Positions 17,647 through 25,071 of a stretch of DNA of 64,000 bases are shown here, one piece after another. Source of the DNA: Isoptericola peretonis (GTDB lineage: Bacteria; Actinomycetota; Actinomycetes; Actinomycetales; Cellulomonadaceae). A model generated the notes under the pieces. The model saw only the letters and a list, made by a program, of their open reading frames with translations, was not told the DNA's origin and did no database searches. How positions within the stretch are numbered: the stretch's first letter is position 1; the number at the start of each line of letters is the position of its first letter. The translations under genes were made by a program, and so were the position numbers. Where the stretch lies: NCBI GenBank assembly GCA_023241745.1, contig JALQCY010000001.1:186001-250000 (forward strand), given 5' to 3'.

Positions 17647-19743
17647 TCATTCGGTGGCCACATCCTGACCACCGCCACCGACAGGATTGTCGGCATGTCG
17701 ATCGATGCGTACGACGCCGCTCGCGACGCCGTCGACCAGTGTCGCGGCGAGCTCTTCCAGCCGCGCCAGCTCGCAGCGGGCGGCGGCCGCGCGGTCCGCG
17801 ACGGCGTCCAGAGCGCGCGCCACCGGGGCGGCCTGGTCCGGGGGCAGCAGCCGCACCCGCCACGACCGCCACCGCTTGGCGTCCGGCGGCTGCGCCGCGA
17901 TCTCGCGTGCGAGGACGTCGGGCAGCAGGCGGTGCCCGACATCGCCGTCGTCGTCCGGGGCGCGCACGCGCAGCACCCACGCCGGGTAGACGACGGCGGA
18001 GAAGCCATCGCGGTCCACGGCAGCTGCCGGGCGCGGCGTCGTCGTGACGACGACGTCGCCCGGCTCCGTCAGCCGCGCGTCGGCATGATCCGCGACCAGC
18101 CGCAGCCGGTCGACCGCCCGCGCCCCCCACGGCACGTCGCCCGCCAGCTCCTCCGGGCCCAGCACACGCGTGAGCGCAGGATCACGCTCCGGTGCAGCCA
18201 CCACCATGGACGGCTCGAGTCGGAGTCCGGGAAGCCGACGTGCACGGCCGTCGTCCACGAGGGCGCCGAGCATCAGGTCCCGCACGGGCGCGGCCGCGCC
18301 CCGGCGCACCGCGACGTCGAGCACGGGCCGCATCTCTTCGGCCAGCCGCTCCACGAGCTCCCGCACCCGCACTGCCGCGGCCCCGCCGTCGTCACGCGGC
18401 ACCTGGACGAGCCCGCGGGCGGACTCGACGAGCGACCCGCCACGGGCGAGCACCTGCGGCAATCGCGCGAAGCGCGCGAACCGGAAGGAGTGCGCCCTCA
18501 CAGCGTCCGCGCTGTCCAGGGACGCGACCACGTCGGTGAGCAGGTCGTCCAGCACGGCCCGGTCGAACTCGGCACCGCGAGGCCGGACGTCCGAGAGGTC
18601 CGCCACCATCGTCCAGCGGTCCTCGATCGCGACGTCGGGGTGGGCGTCGCCGAGCACCCACAGTGCCAGCCGCTGCCGCGACCGGTCGACGACGAGCCCT
18701 GGCGGCAGCAGCACCGCCGTGCGGAGCCGGTGCGTCCGCAGCAGCGACGACCGCGCCGACTCGGCCGCCGGGCTCGACGCCGCCTCGACGAGCGCGCTCG
18801 CCGGCCCGACCACCACGGCCCGCTGGCCGGGCCCCAGCGACAGGACGACCTCGTCGACCCGTGCCAGCACCTCCTCGTCCGACACGTCACCGATGCCGAC
18901 CTCCGGCATCTGGCAGACGACGACCGCTTCGGGCGGCAGGTCGCCGTCCTCCAGCGTCCGAACCTCCCAGCCGTGCGCGACCAGGCGGCGGCGCGCGAGC
19001 CGCCGACCCTCGCCTGGCGGCACCATCGCCGTCGGGACCTCGACGGCATCGGGCGTGGCGAGGACGGCGTGCAGGAGGTCGCCGCACCCGGGCGCCGGGC
19101 TCGCGACGACGTCGGCCTGTGCCACCACCTCCACCACCCGCGCCACCACGTCCAACGCCGGCGGGGCGAGCGCCGAGCGGGTGAGGTCGGCCCGGCCGGC
19201 GCGGTAGCGGTCGGCGAGCACGGCCTCCGCCGCACCGCCCGTCGAGTACGCCGCCGACGCCATGAGGTCCGCGAGCGCACACGCCGTCGACAGGGAGGAT
19301 CCCAGAGCCACGACCTCGCGGTACAGGAACTCGTCCTCGGGATCGAGCTCGTCCGCCAGATCGAGCACCTCGTCGGACGACAGGTCCCCGAGCTCCACCT
19401 CGCCGTACGAGCGTAGGCACAGCAGCGCCAGGAGACCGTCGGTCGGGCGGTCGCCCCCCGGCCGAGCGTCGAGCACACCTCGCACCGCGACGTCGGCGGC
19501 GAAGTGGGGGTTCTTCCCCAGCCCCGTGGCCTCTACCCACGCGACCACGTCCGACGCCCGGAACCGTGGCGGGCCGGCATCGTCGGCGACGGGCGACGGG
19601 AACGGGTGCGGGCCTCCGGCGTGACGCGTGCGCCACATGGACACCACCGGTCGCTGCACGCCCGCCGTGAGCGCGATGTCCGGCAGGGACAGGGTGAGGT
19701 CCTCGAGCACGGGTCGTGCCGAGCGCATCGTTGTCGGGTCCAT
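17647..19743 (-). CDS. HTH protein with degenerate N6-methylase-like core and HsdS-like tail
   Basis: A 698-aa protein encoded first in the hsd operon. Residues about 10-80 are a HTH/MerR-like reader (LSLPDIALTAGVQRPVVSMW, RFRASDVVAWVEAT). The middle resembles an HsdM core: PAPGCGDLLHAVL near 219 sits where motif I belongs, and VVVCQMPEVG near 276 sits where the catalytic NPPF should be, but the Asn-Pro-Pro is absent. The last 130 residues resemble half an HsdS: LTEPGDVVVTTTP and a C-terminal helix LARLEELAATLVDGVASGVV. It is thus probably non-catalytic and could act in DNA recognition or control. ATG at 19743 follows GGAGG. Its end overlaps the hsdM region, so the genes are coupled. Family assignment is inference from motif order. 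Confidence 0.75.
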   Translation of the reverse strand: MDPTTMRSARPVLEDLTLSLPDIALTAGVQRPVVSMWRTRHAGGPHPFPSPVADDAGPPRFRASDVVAWVEATGLGKNPHFAADVAVRGVLDARPGGDRPTDGLLALLCLRSYGEVELGDLSSDEVLDLADELDPEDEFLYREVVALGSSLSTACALADLMASAAYSTGGAAEAVLADRYRAGRADLTRSALAPPALDVVARVVEVVAQADVVASPAPGCGDLLHAVLATPDAVEVPTAMVPPGEGRRLARRRLVAHGWEVRTLEDGDLPPEAVVVCQMPEVGIGDVSDEEVLARVDEVVLSLGPGQRAVVVGPASALVEAASSPAAESARSSLLRTHRLRTAVLLPPGLVVDRSRQRLALWVLGDAHPDVAIEDRWTMVADLSDVRPRGAEFDRAVLDDLLTDVVASLDSADAVRAHSFRFARFARLPQVLARGGSLVESARGLVQVPRDDGGAAAVRVRELVERLAEEMRPVLDVAVRRGAAAPVRDLMLGALVDDGRARRLPGLRLEPSMVVAAPERDPALTRVLGPEELAGDVPWGARAVDRLRLVADHADARLTEPGDVVVTTTPRPAAAVDRDGFSAVVYPAWVLRVRAPDDDGDVGHRLLPDVLAREIAAQPPDAKRWRSWRVRLLPPDQAAPVARALDAVADRAAAARCELARLEELAATLVDGVASGVVRIDRHADNPVGGGGQDVATE

Positions 19744-19807
19744 CGCGCCTCCACTCGTCGCGCCCAGGTTAGGGCCACGACAGCCGTCACCCACGCCACG
19801 ACGACGC

Positions 19808-19823
19808 GATAAGAGGCTTTATC
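19808..19823. promoter_or_regulatory. GATAA-N6-TTATC inverted repeat in divergent promoter
   Basis: The inverted repeat GATAA-GAGGCT-TTATC lies between the hsd operon (minus, start 19743) and the membrane-protein cassette (plus, start 19918) and is directly followed by CACCCGCC. It is AT-rich for this genome and is a candidate operator or promoter element for both units. Confidence 0.4.
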
Positions 19824-19917
19824 ACCCGCCTTCCTGACAGTGCCCTCCTCACGAGTCGATGCTCCTGCCAGACGGGTCGGCACCGCCCACCCACCACATC
19901 GACGCAAGGAGCCGACG

Positions 19918-20454
19918 ATGAACCCCGACGCACCGGACGACGGCCGGGTCGGCACCACCCCACCCCCACCGCAGGACGCCCCGCTGCACGCCTACCGGAC
20001 GAATGACGAGAGGCGATTCGGCCGCGGGACGGTCGTCGCCGCAGCGCTCGGCGGGATGGTCGTCGGGGCGTCCGTGGTGGCGCTCGCCCTGTCGCTCGGC
20101 GAGGCGGCACCAGCCGGCGACGCTGCCGACGCCGAGCAGGGGGCTCCAGCCTTCGCGACCGCCTACGGCGACTGCGGGCCCAGTGACGGGCTGGAGCTCG
20201 TCGACGACGGCACGACGCTCGCGCTCGACGTCCAGGGCGAGGAGGACTTCGGCGGAGCGAGCTACACGACCGTCGACTGCGTCCTCGGCGCGCTCGAGAC
20301 GCCGTCGCGCATCACCGAGCTCATGAACTCCACCCGGGCTCTCGACGGACGGCAGGCCGGCACCTGGGACGGCATCTCCGCGACGTGGAGCTACCACCCC
20401 GACACCGGGCTCGACCTGCTCCTCACCGTCGAGCCGGCCGGAGACCCGACGTGA
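19918..20454 (+). CDS. Single-pass membrane protein, 178 aa
   Basis: I do not recognise a family. The product has a Pro-rich cytoplasmic N terminus (about residues 1-35), one membrane segment near 37-60 (GTVVAAALGGMVVGASVVAL) and an acidic extracytoplasmic domain with two Cys residues (YGDCGPSD, TTVDCVLG) that may form a disulfide. ATG at 19918 has AAGGAG 7 nt upstream; an in-frame ATG-less upstream extension is less likely. Its stop overlaps the next start as GTGA. Together with the next two genes it forms a cassette of membrane proteins between the RM operon and Zorya. Confidence 0.75.
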   Translation: MNPDAPDDGRVGTTPPPPQDAPLHAYRTNDERRFGRGTVVAAALGGMVVGASVVALALSLGEAAPAGDAADAEQGAPAFATAYGDCGPSDGLELVDDGTTLALDVQGEEDFGGASYTTVDCVLGALETPSRITELMNSTRALDGRQAGTWDGISATWSYHPDTGLDLLLTVEPAGDPT

Positions 20455-21062
20455 GCGGCACCGACGCCCGGCCCCGGTCGCTGTCCCGGTGGCTGCGCGC
20501 GCACCGCGTCCTGGTCGCGCTGGGCGCGGCAGCCGTGCTCTTGGCCGCGTACGCGGCGGGAGCGACCGTCGTCGCCGCCGAACGGGATGGTGACGCCCGG
20601 GCCGCGGGGACACTGGCCGCCAGCACCGCCGCCGAGCTGGCCTCGACGCGCACAGAGCTCGACGCCGTCGTCGCACGTGCCGAGACAGCGGAGAGCCGGA
20701 TCGACGACGCCGAGACGGCCGCGGCGGCCCGGCAGGCCGAGCTCGACGAGCGCGAGTCCGGGCTGGACGAGCGCGAGCAGGACGTCGCCGACCGCGAGAC
20801 GGCCGTGAGCAAGACCGAGAAGACGATCGAGAGCAGCCGCATCGACGAAGGGGTCTGGACGGTCGGCACCGACGTCGCGGCCGGGACCTACCGCACCACC
20901 GCGCCCGTCTCCGGCGACTGCTACTGGGCGATCTACCGGTCCGGCACCAACCAGGACGACATCGTCCAGAACGACATCGTCACCGGCGGCCACCCCGTGG
21001 TCACGCTGCGCGACGGCCAGGACTTCGAGACCAACCGCTGCGGCACGTGGGACAAGCAGTGA
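20451..21062 (+). CDS. Membrane-anchored coiled-coil protein
   Basis: A 203-aa protein: short basic N terminus, one membrane segment near residues 20-42, an uninterrupted Ala/Glu/Arg-rich coiled coil at about 55-130 (DERESGLDEREQDVADRETA), and a C-terminal domain beginning GVWTVGTDVAAGTYRTTAPV and containing CYWAIYRSG and NRCGTWDKQ. That C-terminal module is seen in many actinobacterial lipoproteins of unknown role. The GTG start overlaps the previous stop. The C-terminal domain probably faces outside, with the coiled coil as a stalk. Function is unknown. Confidence 0.78.
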   Translation: MSGTDARPRSLSRWLRAHRVLVALGAAAVLLAAYAAGATVVAAERDGDARAAGTLAASTAAELASTRTELDAVVARAETAESRIDDAETAAAARQAELDERESGLDEREQDVADRETAVSKTEKTIESSRIDEGVWTVGTDVAAGTYRTTAPVSGDCYWAIYRSGTNQDDIVQNDIVTGGHPVVTLRDGQDFETNRCGTWDKQ

Positions 21063-21115
21063 CCCCGCACGAGCCGCCCCGTCACTACCCTTCCGACACC
21101 CATGAAGGAGCACCC

Positions 21116-21991
21116 ATGTCCACCACCCCGAACGGCCCGACCTACGAGCCGTACCCCGTCCCCCCGGTCCCTGGCACCCCGCCCCCCGGGCGAGGCAACG
21201 GCCTCGCCGTGGCCGGCTTCGTCGTCGCGCTCGTCGCGCTGCTGCTGTCTCTGGTGCCGATCGTCAACAACGGGGCCTTCGTGCTCGCGCTCGTCGGCCT
21301 GGTGCTGGCGATCGTCGGGCTGGTGAAGGCCCGCCGCGGTGCCCCGCGACAAGGGATGGCGGTCGCAGGCATCGTGCTGGCCGTCGTCGCCGGCGCCGCC
21401 GTCCTGGCGTCGCAGGCCTTCTACAGCTCGGTTCTCGACGACGTCTCCGACTCGCTCGACAACACCCCCGCCCTCACCGGTGAGGATGCCTCTCCCGAGC
21501 CGGACACGGACGTCGCGGACCAGGCGACCAAGGACGAGGACGACGCCTCCGACGCCGAGCCGGACCTGGCGGAGGAGGGCACCCGCGACAACCCGTTCAC
21601 GTTCGCCGAGACCGTCGGCAACGACGACTGGACCGTCGACCTCGGCAAGCCCCGCGAGGCCTGGCTGGACATCCAGGCCGAGAACCAGTTCAACGAGGCG
21701 CCCGCCGACGGGATGGAGTACTGGATCGTCCCGGTCGAGGCGACCTACACCGGCAGCGAGACCGGCACGCCGTGGGTCGACCTCACGGTCGAGTTCGTCG
21801 GTGACGACAGCGTCACCTACTCCGACTCGTGCGGCGTCATCCCGGACGACCTCACCGACGTCGACGAGCTGTACGAGGGCGGCTCCGCCAAGGGGAACGT
21901 GTGCGTCGCCGTCCCCGCCGGGGCCCCGGGGACCTGGACGCTGACGGCGGGTTGGTTCGCCGACCCTGTCTTCTTCCGCGCCAAGGGTTGA
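21116..21991 (+). CDS. DUF4190-type membrane protein with DUF4352-like domain
   Basis: A 291-aa protein. A Pro-rich N terminus (YEPYPVPPVPGTPPPGRGNG) leads into two hydrophobic hairpins (LAVAGFVVALVALLLSLVPI, FVLALVGLVLAIVGLVKARR) and a further segment MAVAGIVLAVVAGAAVLASQ, the pattern of DUF4190 proteins. After an acidic linker the C-terminal 140 residues form an immunoglobulin-like DUF4352-type domain (EYWIVPVEATYTGSETGTPW; VCVAVPAGAPGTWTLTAGWF). ATG at 21116 has AAGGAG 5 nt upstream. It is the third gene of the membrane cassette; 54 nt separate it from the second. Exported-domain function is unknown. Confidence 0.82.
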   Translation: MSTTPNGPTYEPYPVPPVPGTPPPGRGNGLAVAGFVVALVALLLSLVPIVNNGAFVLALVGLVLAIVGLVKARRGAPRQGMAVAGIVLAVVAGAAVLASQAFYSSVLDDVSDSLDNTPALTGEDASPEPDTDVADQATKDEDDASDAEPDLAEEGTRDNPFTFAETVGNDDWTVDLGKPREAWLDIQAENQFNEAPADGMEYWIVPVEATYTGSETGTPWVDLTVEFVGDDSVTYSDSCGVIPDDLTDVDELYEGGSAKGNVCVAVPAGAPGTWTLTAGWFADPVFFRAKG

Positions 21992-22100
21992 TGCTCGTGC
22001 GACGGCGGGCGTTCCGGGCGATCGTCCGGAACGCCCGCCGGCCCTCACGACACCGTCAGCACCACGACCCACCGCACCGACCGCACAGGAGAAGCCGACC

Positions 22101-22382
22101 ATGCCGTTCATCCACTCCATCCGCGTCGCCGAGCCCGGCACGCACAACGAACACATCGAGGCCGTCACCGTGTCCCAGCTGACCACCGGCCCGCTCCGCG
22201 TCACGAGCCGCGAGGCCGTCTACACGGACATCGTGCGCGGCACGCGCTACCGGGCCCTGCACCCGGACACGCACGAGCAGACCGACGTCGTGGCAAGGGT
22301 GAGCTCCCGCGGCACGCGGTACATCGCCACGGTTGCCAACGGCACGGAGACCGACAACCTTCTGCGACTGCCCCGATTCTGA
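22101..22382 (+). CDS. DUF3892 protein
   Basis: A 93-aa protein of the DUF3892 family. The pattern HEHI-like NEHIEAVTVSQLTTGPLRV, SREAVYTDIVRGTRY, TRYIATVANGTETDNLLRLP matches this short all-beta family in order and length. AGGAG lies upstream of the ATG. It lies between the membrane cassette and zorA, 158 nt before zorA. DUF3892 genes occur beside defence and mobile genes, but no biochemical role is established that I can cite. Confidence 0.85.
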   Translation: MPFIHSIRVAEPGTHNEHIEAVTVSQLTTGPLRVTSREAVYTDIVRGTRYRALHPDTHEQTDVVARVSSRGTRYIATVANGTETDNLLRLPRF

Positions 22383-22413
22383 CCAACGAGCGGATCGACA
22401 GCTGGTTGCTCAC

Positions 22414-22429
22414 GTCACCGAATCGTGAC
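22414..22429. promoter_or_regulatory. Inverted repeat GTCAC-N6-GTGAC upstream of zorA
   Basis: Perfect 5-bp half-sites with a 6-nt spacer. A second copy with 7-nt spacer lies 56 bp downstream, so this looks like a regulator-binding site for the Zorya operon. Confidence 0.4.
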
Positions 22430-22445
22430 CACGACTGGACCGATT

Positions 22446-22460
22446 TCACCCGCTTATCAG
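22446..22460. promoter_or_regulatory. TCACCC-GC-TTATCAG motif upstream of zorA
   Basis: Forward strand TCACCCGCTTATCAG lies between the two GTCAC/GTGAC repeats in the Zorya promoter region and resembles the hsdR-upstream motif with two extra bases. Confidence 0.35.
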
Positions 22461-22469
22461 CCTTTTCTG

Positions 22470-22486
22470 GTCACTGGGCATGTGAC
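22470..22486. promoter_or_regulatory. Inverted repeat GTCAC-N7-GTGAC upstream of zorA
   Basis: Second copy of the same half-sites, 55 nt before the zorA GTG. The extended halves GTGACCA (22425-22431) and TGGTCAC (22468-22474) also pair with each other. Confidence 0.4.
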
Positions 22487-22540
22487 GATTCCCGCGCACC
22501 CCACCTCGGCACGTCTCGTGCCCCTTCCCGGAGCAACACT

Positions 22541-24238
22541 GTGGCAACCTTCCTCACCATCGCCTTCTGCCTCGCGATCCTCGGCGTCGGCGTCCAGACC
22601 TGGGTCCAGATCTCCCGCGCCAAGAAGCGAGCCGTCGCAAGGATCACTGGCGTCCACGCGGTGGTCGACGAGGTGCCTCCGCCCGCCACGGTCCAGCACC
22701 GTGCTTGGCTGCACCAACGCGCGCAGGAGCAGGTGCCCGACGTGGCCCATCTGTGGGGCGAGTACAACGAGACCCTCGTCGTCGAACGGGAGGGCCGCCT
22801 CCTGAACACGGTCGATGCCGAGCACTACTTCCGCACCGACACGCTCGCGCCCGAGCTGCTCCACAACCGCGTCCTGACGACTCGCCCCGCCGTCCTCACG
22901 GTGCTTGGTGTGTTCGGCACCTTCGTCGGGCTGGCGTTCGGACTGTCCCACATCGACCTCTCGGGGAGCGCCGACGAGCTCACCGCAGGCGTTCGAGACC
23001 TGATCAACGGGGCGTCGTTCGCCTTCTACACCTCCGTGGCCGGTGTCCTCGCCAGCCTTGTCGTGCAGGCACGCGAGAAGTGGGTCGCCCGCACGGTCAC
23101 CGCCCAGGTCGAGGGCGTCCAGACGGCGATCGACCGGCTGTTCCACAAGCAGACCTCAGAGGCGTCGCTGGTCAGCATCATGAACAGCTCGGAGGAGAGC
23201 CAGAAGCACCTGGCCGTGCTCGGCGAGCAGATCGGCAGCAAGCTCCAGGAGACCGTCGGCTCGCTCGCGGGAGACCTGCGCGAGTCCGTCGACCACATGC
23301 AGCGGTCCGTCGAGGAGGCGATCACCAGCACCATCGCGCCCGAGATGGAGCGGATCGCGACCATGGCGGCGCAGCAGTCGTCCGACATCTTCGAGGGCCT
23401 GGTCGAGAAGTTCGCCGGTCGCTTCGAGCAGATCGGCATCACCCTGGCCGACCGGCTCGACAACGCCTCGGCCACCATGTCGACCACCCTCGACTACCTC
23501 GGCTCCCGGATGGCCCAGCAGGCCGACGAGCACGCCGAACGCATGGAGGAGATGCGCTCGGCCTCCCAGCGCCAGGTCGAGCTGCTCGACAAGCACCTGC
23601 CCCTCGTCGTCGAACGGCTCGACGAGGCGACGGCACAGCTCGACTCGGTCTCCGAACAGCTGGCCCCGTCGGCGGAGAACCTGCGCGCCACGGCCGAGTC
23701 GTTCGAGGCGACGAGCACGGCGTTCCGCGACGTCCTCACGGACAGCGTCGAGTCTTTCGAGGAGATCAGCGGCCGGTACGCGGGCGCCACCGACACGATA
23801 ACTACCCTCACCGAGCGGCTCGAGCACCTCACGTCGTCCGCGGTCGCGGCCTCGTCGATGCTCGAAGAGGCGTCGGGGGTGCTGCGGGAGGGCCTCGCCG
23901 GGATGCAGGAGCAGCAGGAACGCTCTTTCGACGCCGTCCGTACGCAGCAGCAGTCGTTCCTCGACGCCCTGCGGGCCCACCAGGCCGAGGTGCTCGAGAA
24001 GCTCGCCGCCGAGGTCGACGGCTTCCGCACCTCGCTGACAGCCTGGTTCGTCGACTACTCCGGCGCTGTGAAGGAGCAGACCGACTCGCGCATGAACGTC
24101 TGGAACGAGCAGACCCACGCGTACACCTCGACCATGCTGGACGCCGCCCGTGCGCTCTCGGCTGCTGTGGAGGACATCGAGCAGCTGCGCGTCCCCTCGC
24201 CCGGCGGCGGTGACGAGACCCGTCAGGTGGCCGCATGA
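22541..24238 (+). CDS. zorA: Zorya protein ZorA (MotA/TolQ-like stator with long tail)
   Basis: ZorA forms, with ZorB, the proton-driven inner-membrane motor of the Zorya anti-phage system. The 565-aa product has three membrane segments, near residues 3-24, 116-137 and 158-177; the second contains VLGVFGTFVGLAFGL, the MotA/ExbB/TolQ-type pore signature. Residues 180-565 are a long helical, coiled-coil tail with heptads and many Gln/Glu/Ser, as expected for the intracellular ZorA tail that is absent from flagellar MotA. GTG at 22541 is chosen because GGAG lies 7 nt upstream and the first membrane segment follows at once. Its stop overlaps zorB. Confidence 0.93.
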   Translation: MATFLTIAFCLAILGVGVQTWVQISRAKKRAVARITGVHAVVDEVPPPATVQHRAWLHQRAQEQVPDVAHLWGEYNETLVVEREGRLLNTVDAEHYFRTDTLAPELLHNRVLTTRPAVLTVLGVFGTFVGLAFGLSHIDLSGSADELTAGVRDLINGASFAFYTSVAGVLASLVVQAREKWVARTVTAQVEGVQTAIDRLFHKQTSEASLVSIMNSSEESQKHLAVLGEQIGSKLQETVGSLAGDLRESVDHMQRSVEEAITSTIAPEMERIATMAAQQSSDIFEGLVEKFAGRFEQIGITLADRLDNASATMSTTLDYLGSRMAQQADEHAERMEEMRSASQRQVELLDKHLPLVVERLDEATAQLDSVSEQLAPSAENLRATAESFEATSTAFRDVLTDSVESFEEISGRYAGATDTITTLTERLEHLTSSAVAASSMLEEASGVLREGLAGMQEQQERSFDAVRTQQQSFLDALRAHQAEVLEKLAAEVDGFRTSLTAWFVDYSGAVKEQTDSRMNVWNEQTHAYTSTMLDAARALSAAVEDIEQLRVPSPGGGDETRQVAA

Positions 24239-25071
24239 GGCCCACCGAACGCCGCGCACGCCGATCCAGCACCGAGGACACGTCGCACTGGATCTCGTTC
24301 TCCGACCTGATGTCGGCACTCCTGCTGATCTTTCTGCTCGCCGTCGTGCTCCTGGTCGTGTCATTGACGAACAAGCAGCAGGAGCTCGTGGCCGAGCAGG
24401 AGCAGGCACGGGCCGACGCTGCGGCCTTCGCCGCGCAGAAGGAGAGCCTGACCAGCCAGATCGCGACCCTGCGGGACCGCGAGGAGGTGCGTTCGCAGAT
24501 CGTCGAAGAGATCCGTGACGACCTCCGCGACCGTGGCATCGAGGTCGAGGTGAGCGAGGACAGCTCCGTCCTGCACATACCGACCTCCGCCCTTGGCTTC
24601 GCCTCGGGGTCCTACGACATCAGCTCGGCCCACCAGCACGTCGCCCTCACCATCGGCGAGGTCGTCTCCGCCGCCGTCCGTGCCGACGACCGGTACAAGG
24701 CGCTCGACACCGTCTTCGTCGAAGGCCACACGGACAGCGAGAAGTACGAAGGCCTCGAAGGGACCGGTAACTGGGGGCTATCCACGTTCCGGGCGATCTC
24801 CTTGTGGCGGCTCTGGGACGCCGACCTGCCGAGTGCGCAGCAGCTCGACACGCTCGCACGCGCTGACGGCGAGCCCATCTTCTCCGTCTCGGGGTACGCG
24901 GACTCCCGACCCGTGGAGGACAAGCAGGCCACCGACGAGCAGCGAGCCGCGAACCGCCGCATCGACCTCAGATTCACGGTGAAGGGCCCGACGGCCGACG
25001 AGCTTGCCACGATCGTCGAGGAGTCCGACGCCGACCTCACCGCCGACGCCGCCGACGAGGGCACGAGGTGA
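24235..25071 (+). CDS. zorB: Zorya protein ZorB (MotB-like, OmpA domain)
   Basis: ZorB is the peptidoglycan-binding partner of ZorA. The 278-aa product begins with a short cytoplasmic tail and one membrane helix at about 22-44 containing FSDLMSALLLIFLL; Asp24 is in the position of the ion-carrying Asp of MotB/ExbD. A helical linker follows, then an OmpA-like domain at about 155-250: VFVEGHTDS, NWGLSTFRAISLWRL, and ANRRIDLRFTV. Start ATG overlaps the zorA stop (ATGA), and the stop overlaps zorC (GTGA). Confidence 0.94.
   Translation: MRPTERRARRSSTEDTSHWISFSDLMSALLLIFLLAVVLLVVSLTNKQQELVAEQEQARADAAAFAAQKESLTSQIATLRDREEVRSQIVEEIRDDLRDRGIEVEVSEDSSVLHIPTSALGFASGSYDISSAHQHVALTIGEVVSAAVRADDRYKALDTVFVEGHTDSEKYEGLEGTGNWGLSTFRAISLWRLWDADLPSAQQLDTLARADGEPIFSVSGYADSRPVEDKQATDEQRAANRRIDLRFTVKGPTADELATIVEESDADLTADAADEGTR

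Noticed and set aside
22541..25071. Flagellar MotAB or TolQR/ExbBD pair
   Set aside because: No flagellar or Tol genes are present; the long ZorA tail and the coupled EH-signature and SNF2 genes fit Zorya instead.
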